Assembly: GCA_947454105.1 (NCBI GenBank)
Contig: CANGIP010000018.1
Span: forward strand, 1 to 40,245
From: Actinomycetota bacterium
Lineage (GTDB): Bacteria; Actinomycetota; Acidimicrobiia; Acidimicrobiales; Ilumatobacteraceae
Length of the DNA: 40,245 nt
Direction of reading: 5' to 3'
Shown here piece after piece: positions 15,606-24,897 of the stretch (positions are counted from its first letter, which is position 1; every line of letters starts with the position of its first letter). Position numbers and translations under genes: made by a program. The notes under the pieces are model-generated. The model ran no database searches, was not told the origin of the DNA, and was given only the letters and a program-made list of their open reading frames with translations.

Positions 15606-16472
15606 CGAGTTCGTCACGATAGCAACTCCCACCAAAATAATGGGCAAGGCGATTGCCATGTTGGTTGAAACGTGTTCATCACTCAGCACGACACCCAGCA
15701 ACACCGCGATAGCCGGATTGACATAGGCATAACTCATCGCCAGTGGACCACTCACATGACTGATCAAGTAGGTGAACGCGGTAAAGGCGACAATGGATCC
15801 GATGAAGATCAAGTAGACAACGGCTAACGAACTGCGCATGCTGGGCATCTGAATGTCTTCATGAGTGATCAAGGTCAGCATCAAGTAAACAATCGCCGCT
15901 GCAGCCATTTCAAAAGCGGTTGCCATAAACCCTGAGGGCATATCAATGCGACGACTCAGGGCTGAACCGAAACTCCACGAGAGACACGCAACGAAAACAA
16001 GAGATGTGCCACTCCATGTTCCGGAAAGTCCGTTGTCAGATACCAGCACCAAGACCCCGGCCATACCGATCAACATGCCGACCCACTGCATACGAATGGG
16101 CCAGGTCTTCCACAATCCGCCCCACAACGACATCAACATCGGCTGAATCGCGATGATCGTGGCAACCAAGCCAGAGTCGACGCCGCGATCTTCAGCCACG
16201 GTCACCATGCCCAAACCACCGATCAGTAACAGCACTCCAATCAACGAAGCGTTACGTATCTGCACTCGCGATGGCCAGGCAACTTTTTTGGCTTTCAACA
16301 CGCTCAACATCACGGTGCTTGCCACGGTAAAGCGAATGCCCTGCATCAGGAAAGGAGGCATGGTCTCAAGACCAATCTTGATTGCCAAATAGGTCGATCC
16401 CCAGATGACCCATACCGCTGCGAGCGATAGGACGACGGTGCGATTAAAAGTGGCGGGGGTACTACTCGGCAT
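15585..16472 (-). CDS. EamA/DMT-family transporter (10 TM)
   Basis: About 295 residues with ten hydrophobic segments in two EamA halves. The first half begins AAVWVIWGSTYLAIKIGLETMPP (with the typical WGS[TN]), and the second begins LVFVACLSWSFGSALSRR; it ends near AMSYAYVNPAIAVLLGVV, the conserved YxNP helix of the family. Members export amino acids, metabolites or nucleotides-sugars across the cytoplasmic membrane; the substrate cannot be told here. The frame extends upstream to 16784, but that part is the antisense of the kinase gene, and ATG 16472 fits the fold start. It is divergent from the PfkB kinase with only 31 bases between start codons, so promoters of both genes overlap. Confidence 0.86.
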   Translation of the reverse strand: MPSSTPATFNRTVVLSLAAVWVIWGSTYLAIKIGLETMPPFLMQGIRFTVASTVMLSVLKAKKVAWPSRVQIRNASLIGVLLLIGGLGMVTVAEDRGVDSGLVATIIAIQPMLMSLWGGLWKTWPIRMQWVGMLIGMAGVLVLVSDNGLSGTWSGTSLVFVACLSWSFGSALSRRIDMPSGFMATAFEMAAAAIVYLMLTLITHEDIQMPSMRSSLAVVYLIFIGSIVAFTAFTYLISHVSGPLAMSYAYVNPAIAVLLGVVLSDEHVSTNMAIALPIILVGVAIVTNSSRGVES

Positions 16473-16490
16473 TCTTTCTAGTCTCGCAGA

Positions 16491-16496
16491 TACCCT
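16491..16496 (+). promoter_or_regulatory. -10 box of a leaderless promoter (PfkB kinase)
   Basis: TACCCT is seven bases before ATG 16504, with no Shine-Dalgarno sequence. It decides for ATG 16504 over the upstream in-frame start at 16405. Confidence 0.6.
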
Positions 16497-16503
16497 GAAC
16501 AAC

Positions 16504-17484
16504 ATGAGTACCAATTCGGGTGCCAACTCAAGTTCCCTGGCTGATCCCCAAACGCCTTTGTGCGTTCTTGGTGACTTTGCTTGGGACGTACTCATTCGCA
16601 CGAACTCCGAACTTCTGCGTGGCGGAGACACTTTTGGTGAAGTGATGCTCACTCCTGGCGGAAGTGCAGCCAACGTTGCGGTTTGGGCAAGTCGATGCGG
16701 AATGAATACGCGCTTCGTCGGCAAAATTGGTCGTGATCGATTTGGACAGCTTGCGCAAGAAGACCTCGAGCGCGAAAAAGTCATTGCCCACTTAGTTGAA
16801 ACCGAAGCTCACTCAACAGGATCAGTTGCAGTATTCGTTGATCACACCGGCCAACGCTCGATGGTCTCGGGTCACGGCGCTGACTTCTATCTCATGTCGA
16901 GTGAGTTGCCCGTTGAAGCAATTTCCTCAGCACAACACTTACACCTCACTGCTTGGTCTTTCTTCACCGATCCCCCTCGTTCGGCTGCTCGCAAAGCGGC
17001 TCGCCTTGCTCGTGAACATGGCGCAACGGTTTCTTTTGACCCAGGCTCATTTCAAATGATCCAAGAGATGGGTGTCAGTAATTTTTTGGCAGTGACTGCC
17101 GATCTTGATTTTGACATCGTGCTCCCCAATAAAGAAGAGGGTCAAGTTCTTACTGGTTGCGATGAACCAGTTGCGATCGCCGAAGCACTCACAAAAATCT
17201 TTCCCAAGGCGCTCATCGTTCTCAAGCTTGATGCTGAAGGTGCTTTGCTGTACGACAACGGAAAGTCAACGCACATTCCGCCAGCCACTAACAACCTGGT
17301 TGATGCAACTGGTGCAGGTGACTCTTTTGCCGGGTCTTTCTTGGCGCATTATCTCGTACACAAATCGTCCGTTGAGGCAGCACGTTTTGCGACCACAATT
17401 TCGGCATGGGTCATTGAGCACATCGGGGCACGACCCTCGGCAGATGCTCGACTCAAGACAGTTCTTGCGGCCCGCCAGAGATAG
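16504..17484 (+). CDS. PfkB/ribokinase-family carbohydrate kinase
   Basis: 326 residues. PfkB signature 1 is seen as PGGSAANVAVWASRCG with KIGRDRFGQ after it, and signature 2 as DATGAGDSFAGSF near the C-terminus, where the final Asp is the catalytic base and GAGD forms the anion hole. FDPG (SFDPGSF) and NKEEG (LPNKEEGQVL) are the usual ATP-side and hinge motifs. The enzyme phosphorylates a sugar or nucleoside; sequence alone does not tell which (ribose, fructose-type or adenosine are all possible). The first 17 residues are Ser/Asn-rich and unordered. It is followed 35 bases downstream by an SDR gene with its own promoter. Confidence 0.88.
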   Translation: MSTNSGANSSSLADPQTPLCVLGDFAWDVLIRTNSELLRGGDTFGEVMLTPGGSAANVAVWASRCGMNTRFVGKIGRDRFGQLAQEDLEREKVIAHLVETEAHSTGSVAVFVDHTGQRSMVSGHGADFYLMSSELPVEAISSAQHLHLTAWSFFTDPPRSAARKAARLAREHGATVSFDPGSFQMIQEMGVSNFLAVTADLDFDIVLPNKEEGQVLTGCDEPVAIAEALTKIFPKALIVLKLDAEGALLYDNGKSTHIPPATNNLVDATGAGDSFAGSFLAHYLVHKSSVEAARFATTISAWVIEHIGARPSADARLKTVLAARQR

Positions 17485-17506
17485 TCACCGCCAATCGGCG
17501 CTTGCC

Positions 17507-17512
17507 TAGGAT
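17507..17512 (+). promoter_or_regulatory. -10 box of a leaderless promoter (SDR gene)
   Basis: TAGGAT is seven bases before ATG 17520. The two upstream in-frame starts (TTG 17502, ATG 17511) lie inside or before the box, so they are unlikely to be used. Confidence 0.6.
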
Positions 17513-17519
17513 GTCGTGC

Positions 17520-18275
17520 ATGGAACTACGAATTATTGGTCGTCGCGCTCTAGTTACCGGAGGTTCAAGTGGTTTGGGTCTCGCTACTGCTCGCGCTCTT
17601 GCCGCAGATGGGGTCAGCGTCGTCTTAGCGTCACGATCGGCCGAGAAACTCGCCATCGCCAAGGATTCAATCAAACCCGCACATGGCGCTGCTGTGCATT
17701 GTGTCGTCGCCGATGTGAGCGATCTTGCTCAGGTCACTTCTTTGATTGAACAAACCAATGATCTTCTTGGCGGAATCGACATTTTGATTGCCAATGCCGG
17801 CGGGCCTCCCCCAGGCAACTTTGCTTCAACCCCCATCGAGGCATACGACGTGGCATTACGACTGAACCTGGTATCAAGCGTGGCCATGTGTCAGGCCGTT
17901 GTGCCCGCCATGCAAAAACAACAGTGGGGTCGCATCTTGGCGATCACTTCAAGTTCGGTTCGCGAACCAATTGATCGCTTGATTTTGTCGAACACAGCAC
18001 GCGCTGGTTTGACTGGTTTCTTGAAAACGCTGGCGCGCGAAGTTGCCAAAGACGGAATCACAGTGAACTCCATTCAGCCAGGACTACATCTCACCGATCG
18101 TTTGTCATCGCTGTATCCCGACCCTGCGGCACTTGCGTCTTCAATTCCGGCCGGAGTGGTTGGTGACCCAGATGATTTTGGTCATGTCGCTGCATTCATG
18201 TGTTCAGAACATGCCAAGTTCATGACTGGCGTCGGCTTACCACTAGATGGAGGAGCGCTACACGGACTGCAATAA
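17520..18275 (+). CDS. Short-chain dehydrogenase/reductase, BKR-like, atypical active site
   Basis: 251 residues with the Rossmann start RRALVTGGSSGLGLATARALA (TGxxxGxG, cut for length) and ADVSD plus IANAGGPP (NAG motif). The catalytic region reads ITSSSVREPIDRLILSNTARAG, where classical SDRs have Ser...Tyr-x-x-x-Lys; here the Ser is present but Tyr and Lys are replaced (LILSNTARA). This SN-x-x-RA pattern belongs to a known beta-ketoacyl-reductase-like SDR subgroup that lacks the classical tetrad. It ends FMTGVGLPLDGGALHGLQ as FabG-type proteins do. The activity is unknown. It converges on the flavin oxidoreductase gene with 16 bases between. Confidence 0.85.
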   Translation: MELRIIGRRALVTGGSSGLGLATARALAADGVSVVLASRSAEKLAIAKDSIKPAHGAAVHCVVADVSDLAQVTSLIEQTNDLLGGIDILIANAGGPPPGNFASTPIEAYDVALRLNLVSSVAMCQAVVPAMQKQQWGRILAITSSSVREPIDRLILSNTARAGLTGFLKTLAREVAKDGITVNSIQPGLHLTDRLSSLYPDPAALASSIPAGVVGDPDDFGHVAAFMCSEHAKFMTGVGLPLDGGALHGLQ

Positions 18276-18291
18276 ACAGTCGCTGACTAGA

Positions 18292-19290
18292 TCACCAATA
18301 TTTGGCGAGCAATTCAAGACTGCGCACGCGCGCCGAAGTCTCGTACGCAACCGCAGTCACCATCGCTTCGTCCGCATTGACTCGTTGAACTAATTGATGA
18401 AGTTGTTCAGCGACATGTTCACCATTGCCAACGATGCGACTTGATGGCATACGTTCGGCTTCGGTGATATCAGGATGACGAGCCGCGTCGTCGGCCGAGG
18501 GCAATGGCAAGAATCGGCCAGTTCGCCGCAAATAGCCGGTCAATCGTGATGACTTGGCGTGCCAAAGTGCTTCTTCGTCGGTATCGGCCGCCAAAACATT
18601 GGCTGTGACAACCATGTATGGCTCGCTCAAAATATGCGAAGGAACAAATCGTGACCGATAGATCTCGGCCGCTTCAAAAGTTCCACCCATGTCAAAGTGG
18701 TGAGCAAAACCAAAGGGCAGTCCCAACTTGGCGGCAAGATGCGCGCTGTATCCACTTGATCCGAGCAAAAAGATTTTGGGGTACGACGATGCAGCAGGGG
18801 TCGCCTTGAAGTGATCGCCAATCGTGGTATCAAAACGACGATCACCGAGAAGATCCATTAATTCAAAAAGGTCTGTCGGAAAATCTTCAGCACCTAAAGC
18901 ACCAACAGATCGACGTACCGCCGCAGCAGTTCGCTGATCGGTACCAGGTGCTCGGCCAATTCCAACGTCAATTCGTCCGGGGTGGAGAGCCTCAAGCATG
19001 GCGAACTGTTCGGCGACCACCAACGGCGCGTGGTTCGGCAACATCACTCCGCCCGAACCCACGTTGATGCGTGATGTCAATGCAGCAAGGTGACCAATCA
19101 ACACTGGAGGTGCTGTGCACGCAACACTCGGCATGTTGTGATGTTCAGCCACCCAAAACCGCTTGTAGCCACACGCATCAGCGCATTGAGCCAGCGTGGT
19201 TGTTTGACTCAGCGCATCAGCACTCGACGCACCTTCACGAAGAATCGACAGGTCAAGAACCGAAATCGGTACTGCCTGTCGTTGAGTCAT
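18292..19290 (-). CDS. LLM-class flavin-dependent oxidoreductase (TIGR03558/MsnO8-like)
   Basis: About 332 residues. ISVLDLSIL at the start, then CGYKRFWVAEHHNMP (hallmark AEHH), VGSGGVMLPNHAPLVVAEQFAMLE and GRIDVGIGRAPGTDQ identify the group-1 luciferase-family oxidoreductases. They use FMNH2 (or occasionally F420) and are often monooxygenases of unknown substrate. ATG 19290 is preferred; a TTG at 19299 would add three residues. It lies 23 bases after the stop of the B12-binding mutase subunit and is probably in the same transcript, which might place it in branched-chain acid metabolism, though this is inference. Confidence 0.83.
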   Translation of the reverse strand: MTQRQAVPISVLDLSILREGASSADALSQTTTLAQCADACGYKRFWVAEHHNMPSVACTAPPVLIGHLAALTSRINVGSGGVMLPNHAPLVVAEQFAMLEALHPGRIDVGIGRAPGTDQRTAAAVRRSVGALGAEDFPTDLFELMDLLGDRRFDTTIGDHFKATPAASSYPKIFLLGSSGYSAHLAAKLGLPFGFAHHFDMGGTFEAAEIYRSRFVPSHILSEPYMVVTANVLAADTDEEALWHAKSSRLTGYLRRTGRFLPLPSADDAARHPDITEAERMPSSRIVGNGEHVAEQLHQLVQRVNADEAMVTAVAYETSARVRSLELLAKYW

Positions 19291-19313
19291 CTCAGTCAAT
19301 CAGACTCTGTTAA

Positions 19314-19724
19314 TCAAACTGCGGCGTTAGCAGCGGCGCGGCGGACAGCAGCAACGACTTCGTCGGCTGGCGCACCTGGGCCAAGAATTTCAGCAATGCC
19401 CGCAGCTTTCAACTCAGCAACATCGCTGTTCGGCACGATTCCACCGATCACCACAGGGATATCAACGCCACGCGCACGGATCGCGGCAACAACGAGCGGA
19501 GCAAGAGTCATGTGAGCACCAGACAACATTGAGAGACCAACGACATCGACGTCTTCGTCAACAGCAGCCGCAGCAACAGTTTCGGGAGTCTGAAAGAGAC
19601 CTGTATAGATGACTTCAATTCCGGCATCGCGCAACAAGCGAGCCACAACTTTTACGCCCCGGTCATGGCCGTCAAGTCCAACTTTGGCAACGAGAACTCG
19701 TAGTGAAGTGTTTTCAGTGTTCAT
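19314..19724 (-). CDS. B12-binding small subunit of an acyl-CoA mutase (IcmB/HcmB-like)
   Basis: 136 residues, the usual length of separate IcmB/HcmB subunits. [10 protein letters not shown] carries the DxHxxG signature whose His20 coordinates cobalt from below; LSMLSGAH and VVIGGIVP complete the cobalamin-binding Rossmann fold, and [12 protein letters not shown] closes it. Its ATG overlaps the large-subunit stop by one base (TGATG), giving tight stoichiometric coupling. Together with the next gene it forms the adenosylcobalamin-dependent carbon-skeleton mutase in the cytoplasm. No MeaB-type G-protein chaperone is adjacent. Confidence 0.92.
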   Translation of the reverse strand: MNTENTSLRVLVAKVGLDGHDRGVKVVARLLRDAGIEVIYTGLFQTPETVAAAAVDEDVDVVGLSMLSGAHMTLAPLVVAAIRARGVDIPVVIGGIVPNSDVAELKAAGIAEILGPGAPADEVVAAVRRAAANAAV

Positions 19725-21358
19725 CAGATGATCGGTACCTCAACGTGACGACCGAAAACTCCGGCCATGGTGTTCATCATTTCGCCAACGGTGGCATACA
19801 CATTTGACGCATCAATCAACGCTGGCATCAAGTTGACTTCGGTGTCGACAGCGTCTTTGGCCAAACGGTCAAGGGCGTCTTGCACTGCTGCTTCATTGCG
19901 ATCTTGTTTCACCGACGACAAACGCTCGCGTTGCTTCTTTTCATCAGCATTGGTGATCTTGAGAATGTCCATTTCGTCCTCCTCGTTACCTTCGAGGAAT
20001 TTGCTGACACCAACAATGGTGCGCTCGCCACGGTTGAAGGCCCGCTCAAGTTCATAAGCACTGTCGGCGATACGACCCTGGAACCAGTTTTCGTCAATAC
20101 CAACGATGCAACCTTCGAGCATTGAGCCGTGACCCATCTCGTCAATCTTGGCGAAGATCTCTTCGGCGCGACGTTCCATCTCGTCGGTGAGTGCTTCGAC
20201 GTAATACGAACCGCCGAGCGGGTCGGCCACGTGCGCAACATTGGTTTCGTAACCAATGACTTGCTGAGTGCGTAGTGCAATGCGGGCTGAACGTTCGGTC
20301 GGCAATGCCAAGGCTTCGTCCATTGAGTTGGTGTGCAATGACTGTGTGCCACCAAGAACACCAGCAAGAGCTTCAATTGCAGTACGCACAATGTTGACTT
20401 CGGGCTGCTGAGCAGTCAGCGACACGCCAGCAGTCTGAGTATGGAAACGCAATTGCATTGAACGCTCGGTCGTTGCGCCGTAACGCTCTTTCATCCAACG
20501 TGCCCAAATGCGACGAGCCGCACGGTACTTCGCGATTTCTTCGAAGAAGTCGATGTGAGCATTGAAGAAGAACGACAAACGGGGAGCGAATGCATCAACC
20601 GGCAAACCTGCTTGGCGAGCAAGTTCGACGTAGGCAAAACCGTTGGCCAAGGTAAATGCCAATTCTTCGGCAGCCGTCGAACCAGCCTCACGAATGTGGT
20701 ATCCCGAGATCGAAATCGAGTTCCAGCGGGGCATTTCGGCCGCAGTGAAAGCCACGGTGTCACGAACAAGTCGCATGGACTGACGTGGGGGGAACACAAA
20801 CTCTTTTTGAGCTTGGTATTCCTTCAAAATGTCATTCTGCAAAGTGCCACCCAATTTGGCGCGGGGCACTCCAGCATTTTCAGCCTGGGCGACAAACATG
20901 GCCAACAAAACTGCCGCTGGCGAGTTAATGGTCATTGACGTCGTAATGCTTCCGAGATCAATATCGGAGAACAAGTCGCTCATGTCGGCGAGAGTGTCAA
21001 TTGCAACGCCACAACGCCCGACTTCACCGAGCGACATCGGATCATCAGAGTCGAGACCAAGAAGTGTTGGCATGTCAAATGCAGTGGAGAGTCCGTCGCC
21101 ACCCGACTTCAAAATTTCTTTGAAGCGCTGATTGGTATCAATCGCGGTACCAAAACCAGCGAACATGCGCATCGTCCACAACTTCGAGCGGTACATCGAT
21201 GCGTACGGCCCACGGGTGTACGGGTAGACGCCCGGGAAGTCACCGTCTTCGGGACCATAAACCGGTTCGAGCGGAATGCCCGACATCGTCTGATATTTCT
21301 CATCACGAACTTTCGAAGCGTCGAAAGCCTTCTGCCATTGTTCACGGGGGTTCGTCAC
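19724..21358 (-). CDS. Acyl-CoA mutase large subunit, isobutyryl-CoA mutase-like
   Basis: 544 residues, TIM-barrel substrate domain only, with B12 domain on a separate gene as in IcmA/HcmA and unlike most fused methylmalonyl-CoA mutases. [18 protein letters not shown] (about 45-62) binds the CoA end. Residues that set specificity can be aligned by eye: Tyr89 of Propionibacterium methylmalonyl-CoA mutase is Phe66 here (RMFAGFG), Ala116 is Ala93 (STAFD), and Arg207 is Gln184 (EYQAQKEF). Phe with Gln is the isobutyryl-CoA mutase pair; 2-hydroxyisobutyryl mutases have Ile and Asp. So a neutral branched acyl-CoA is the probable substrate, not methylmalonyl-CoA. The start is GTG 21358, preceded by AGAGG. 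Confidence 0.85.
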   Translation of the reverse strand: MTNPREQWQKAFDASKVRDEKYQTMSGIPLEPVYGPEDGDFPGVYPYTRGPYASMYRSKLWTMRMFAGFGTAIDTNQRFKEILKSGGDGLSTAFDMPTLLGLDSDDPMSLGEVGRCGVAIDTLADMSDLFSDIDLGSITTSMTINSPAAVLLAMFVAQAENAGVPRAKLGGTLQNDILKEYQAQKEFVFPPRQSMRLVRDTVAFTAAEMPRWNSISISGYHIREAGSTAAEELAFTLANGFAYVELARQAGLPVDAFAPRLSFFFNAHIDFFEEIAKYRAARRIWARWMKERYGATTERSMQLRFHTQTAGVSLTAQQPEVNIVRTAIEALAGVLGGTQSLHTNSMDEALALPTERSARIALRTQQVIGYETNVAHVADPLGGSYYVEALTDEMERRAEEIFAKIDEMGHGSMLEGCIVGIDENWFQGRIADSAYELERAFNRGERTIVGVSKFLEGNEEDEMDILKITNADEKKQRERLSSVKQDRNEAAVQDALDRLAKDAVDTEVNLMPALIDASNVYATVGEMMNTMAGVFGRHVEVPII

Positions 21359-21417
21359 GCCTCTATTCTGACGACTGCCAGCCCATTTCCCCCACCCGAA
21401 GGCGAATTAGCGGGGCT

Positions 21418-21834
21418 TCAGTTGCCAATTTCACGCTCGGTGCGCTCGCTCTGAGGCAATGCACACTCGGCGGTTCCCCCGGGCATCCGGTCGCGGTTCT
21501 TTGCTACCCATCGGTAAACGACACCAGCGATCTGTTTGATACCTGGCACTAACAACAGGTAGCCAAGGACAGCCCAGCCCCGCTTGCCGTAGATCAAGAC
21601 GCGAGCGACGGCCACATGAGCCGATGTCACTCGTCCGTTTTCAATCAGCTGTACCGCGGTTTCGCATTGCTCTTGCGCGAGACCAAGACCAGCCAGATCA
21701 GATCTCTGCCATGGCTGAATGCGGGGATGACGACGAATACGACGTTCGATGAATCGCACACTGCTCGTACAAAAGGCACAGTCACCATCAAAAATGAGGA
21801 GCGGTGTTGGCTCAACTATTGACGGCGAACTCAT
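21418..21834 (-). CDS. DCC-family protein (DUF393, thiol-disulfide oxidoreductase-like)
   Basis: 138 residues. LLIFDGDCAFCTSSVRFI holds the DGDCxxC motif that names the DCC/YuxK family; the fold is thioredoxin-like. A central hydrophobic segment (GWAVLGYLLLVPGIKQIAGVVYRWVA) is usual in the family and ends in an amphipathic helix. Function is not established; a redox role is presumed from the CxxC. It lies 19 bases downstream of the alpha-mannosidase stop and 59 bases upstream of the mutase, so it could be part of the same minus-strand transcript. The C-terminus (PQSERTEREIGN) is charged and unstructured. Confidence 0.83.
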   Translation of the reverse strand: MSSPSIVEPTPLLIFDGDCAFCTSSVRFIERRIRRHPRIQPWQRSDLAGLGLAQEQCETAVQLIENGRVTSAHVAVARVLIYGKRGWAVLGYLLLVPGIKQIAGVVYRWVAKNRDRMPGGTAECALPQSERTEREIGN

Positions 21835-21853
21835 AGCGCAATTGTGCCATCAA

Positions 21854-24800
21854 TTAGAGACCGATCCTCAGCGTCTGAATCTGGAAAGGTGCGAGGTGCA
21901 CAGCAATGATTCCGTCATTGATCGAAACCGATGGTGAGTTCAAGGCCTCTTCTAAGGCATTGCACTGCACTACAACTCCCGTGGGTCGCGAGATGCTCAT
22001 CGTTCCCGATGTGCTCGCTCCCCTGGTTTCCCAAAGTCTGACCACAACGTCTCCCGAGCCATCATCGGCTGGCTTCATGACACTGATGAGGGCTCCGCGA
22101 ACATCAAGGCGGATACCAGAGCTAATTGCAGCCGGAGTTCCTGTCATCAATCGATATGGGTGAGCAATCTTCGCACTTTCAATTTCAATTGCTTCAACAT
22201 CGCCTGGACTTTGATCGATGTACAACGACCACTCAACGCGTTGTCGTCCGATATCTGCCTGTGGGTCAGGGAACTTCGGCGAACGCAACAATGTCAATGA
22301 CAGAGCGTCGCCTCGTACGTCGTATCCACGTGGTCCATCGGCCAAAATCGCGACACCACAGCCAGGTTCACCAACATGGACATAGCGATGAGCACAGACT
22401 TCAAATTTGGCGACATCCCACGATGTGTTGTGATGCCGAGGACGTCGCACATGTCCAAATTGCGTTCCGCATGTTGCCTCTCGCGCTAACACAGCAGTCG
22501 GAAACTTCATCTGCAAACGATGTTCAGATTCATGCCAATCGGCATCAAGGGCAACATCAAGTCGAGACGCTCCGGCAACGAGAGACCAACGAACTTGAAA
22601 CTTCGAAGCGTTCGTGGCGTAATCGGCGACAACGACAACCCGTAATTCAGATGCCGACTCAACCCGAGGAGCTCGAACAATCTGAACCGCGATCTCGGGT
22701 GAGTTCGCATCAGCCATATCGATATCCCACGCGTCATATTCGGCGGGGGTGTCTTGACGAAGCACAAATGAACTCACTTGATGCTCACTCACGAGCGAAC
22801 GCCCCGATCGGCAATCTCGAAGCTCACTCATTTGGCCCAACGAATTCCACTTCACTTGCACGATTCCGTTGGTGAGTTCGAGTCCATCTGCAGATTCAGT
22901 AAACGAAACTTCGGCCACATGCAAAGGGACGTCGCTCGAAAAATGCTGGGTTCCTGACATGGCCGGAACATCTACCCATTGCGCGACGCCATTGATGTCG
23001 ACCACGCCCGAAAGTGCAACTGGGGCAGGGTTCATCAACCATGTTGAGCCATCTGTTCGTGGACTCAGAACCGAATCTAAGAGTTGCCCAACTTCTTCAG
23101 CAACCGCAGCGTGTTCGGCTTCGGCATCATCGTGGACCCACGCAATTGACGAGCCAGGAATAATGTCATGGAACTGCTGGGTCAAGACTCGTTTCCAGAG
23201 CCCATCAATTTCGTCAACTCGCTGACCAGTGATTGCTGACCAAACTTCAAGCTCATGGAGTAGGCGTTCACTATTTCGATTGCCTTGCTTCGTTCCCAGT
23301 TGCGAACTGTAGGTACCGCGATGTTTTTCAAAATACATTTCGCCGACCCAGGTTTGGGCCTGAGCCCCGTACTCGCTTTCGGCGTCAGCGAAGAAGTTTC
23401 GGATTTTGCCAAACGAAACTTGCGGTACACCTTCAAGATTGTTGGCCAGCCTGCCCCGATCAATCATTGTTTGAGTTGGGCCACCGCCACCATCTCCATG
23501 CCCATACAACACGAGTGATCGAGTTGAGCCAACATGATCGGCAAAATTTCTTTCAGCAAACCGCAGTTGTGAAGGAGTCAATAATGCGTTGTATGTATCA
23601 ACCGGACTGAAGTGAGTAAACACTCGCGTGCCATCAATTCCCTCCCACCAAAAAGTGTGATGCGGAAATTTGTTGGTTTCATTCCAACTCAGCTTTTGCG
23701 TAAAGAACCAACGCCCACCGCCATGTTGAACAATCTGAGGAAGAGTTCCGGGATAACCAAAATCGTCCGGAAGAAACGCTCCGTCGCAGCGAATTCCAAA
23801 CCACGACAGAAAAGCTCGCTGACCATGAACCATCTGGCGCAGCAGACTCTCACCAGTTGGCAAATTGAGATCGGTTTCAACCCACATCCCGCCAACGGGC
23901 TCCCACTGTCCTGATGCAACAAGTTTGACGACTTCAGCAAATATTTCAGGGGCATCCTCGCGAACCCACGCATAATGCTGCGCTTGGCTATGACTAAAGA
24001 TGACATCAGGGTTCTTCTGCAACAAGTCAACGGCATTTGCAAAAGTGCGCACTGCCTTGCGCCGTGTTTCACGAATCGGCCACAACCAAGCCGTATCAAG
24101 ATGAGCATGCCCAGCAGCAACAATCTGATGCGAATGACTAGATGCCTCGTGACCGAGCACAACCTTGAGTTCATCTAAGGCTGCCGAAGCCGTTTGCGAA
24201 ACTTCGGCGACATTCAGTGCGTTGCCAGCTCGCTCGAGCACTGCGAACAAGCGTGCGCGTTGAGGGGAATTTTCTTCAAGGTCGATTGCGAGATCAATCG
24301 CAGCATGCAAAGCCACCGCTAAAGCATTCACACCTGCGTCAAAAACCGCAATGTCGGCACGTCGCAATTGATACAAAGGCGCAGCGCCCGATGTTGCTGG
24401 ATCGCCAAGTGGTGTCGGTCCATAACCAAATGCATGACCCGCGATGATTGGAGTTGCCGCAGCTTCAATCCACAGTTCAATGACTTCGCCCGCAACGCCC
24501 GAACCAAGGTGAACAAGTCGTCGGTCGGGCTGAACTGCATGCACGATTTTCCCGTGCCGATACGCCAGACCTTCAACCTGGAATCCGTCACCGCGACCAT
24601 TGAACCCAAGATCAATAGCTGCAACCAATGGCTGTCCCGCAAGATTGACGGGAACAGTCGCCACCAATTTGAACCATACGGTGTGCCACGCCTGACCCCA
24701 GCGTGTTCCCACAGTGAACGGCGACATTGCCAGGCTCTGCGCTTTTTCATACGAGACAGTTTCAAACAGTTCCTCAGATGCGAATACTTCGCAAGAAATC

Positions 24801-24886
24801 GCGCTGTGGGTCACGAAAGGTTGCACCCGTTGGTCAAGTAATCGACGCGCTCGTTGCATTGCTGGTGCGGTGACCCGATGTGCCAT
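21854..24886 (-). CDS. GH38 alpha-mannosidase
   Basis: 1010 residues, normal for bacterial GH38. The metal site begins with GHAHLDTAWLWPIRETRRK (cut for length; His260, His262, Asp264 bind zinc), the nucleophile segment is FLPDDFGYPGTLPQI with Asp374 as the probable nucleophile, and YGHGDGGGGPTQT (about 461-473) supplies another zinc ligand region. An N-terminal jelly-roll and C-terminal beta domains flank the catalytic part. It has no signal peptide, so it cleaves imported alpha-mannosides or mannan oligomers in the cytoplasm. AAGGAA six bases before ATG is a clear ribosome site. It follows the DUF4262 gene by 11 bases. No sugar transporter is adjacent. Confidence 0.92.
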   Translation of the reverse strand: MAHRVTAPAMQRARRLLDQRVQPFVTHSAISCEVFASEELFETVSYEKAQSLAMSPFTVGTRWGQAWHTVWFKLVATVPVNLAGQPLVAAIDLGFNGRGDGFQVEGLAYRHGKIVHAVQPDRRLVHLGSGVAGEVIELWIEAAATPIIAGHAFGYGPTPLGDPATSGAAPLYQLRRADIAVFDAGVNALAVALHAAIDLAIDLEENSPQRARLFAVLERAGNALNVAEVSQTASAALDELKVVLGHEASSHSHQIVAAGHAHLDTAWLWPIRETRRKAVRTFANAVDLLQKNPDVIFSHSQAQHYAWVREDAPEIFAEVVKLVASGQWEPVGGMWVETDLNLPTGESLLRQMVHGQRAFLSWFGIRCDGAFLPDDFGYPGTLPQIVQHGGGRWFFTQKLSWNETNKFPHHTFWWEGIDGTRVFTHFSPVDTYNALLTPSQLRFAERNFADHVGSTRSLVLYGHGDGGGGPTQTMIDRGRLANNLEGVPQVSFGKIRNFFADAESEYGAQAQTWVGEMYFEKHRGTYSSQLGTKQGNRNSERLLHELEVWSAITGQRVDEIDGLWKRVLTQQFHDIIPGSSIAWVHDDAEAEHAAVAEEVGQLLDSVLSPRTDGSTWLMNPAPVALSGVVDINGVAQWVDVPAMSGTQHFSSDVPLHVAEVSFTESADGLELTNGIVQVKWNSLGQMSELRDCRSGRSLVSEHQVSSFVLRQDTPAEYDAWDIDMADANSPEIAVQIVRAPRVESASELRVVVVADYATNASKFQVRWSLVAGASRLDVALDADWHESEHRLQMKFPTAVLAREATCGTQFGHVRRPRHHNTSWDVAKFEVCAHRYVHVGEPGCGVAILADGPRGYDVRGDALSLTLLRSPKFPDPQADIGRQRVEWSLYIDQSPGDVEAIEIESAKIAHPYRLMTGTPAAISSGIRLDVRGALISVMKPADDGSGDVVVRLWETRGASTSGTMSISRPTGVVVQCNALEEALNSPSVSINDGIIAVHLAPFQIQTLRIGL

Positions 24887-24897
24887 AGATGTTTCCT

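Noticed and set aside
16473..16784. N-terminal extension of the EamA transporter to 16784
   Set aside because: This part is the antisense of the PfkB kinase gene, has no membrane segments and no family support.
14568..19290. The two luciferase-like proteins as a light-producing or antibiotic cluster
   Set aside because: They belong to broad LLM oxidoreductase groups, are of different subfamilies and have no lux or biosynthetic partners.
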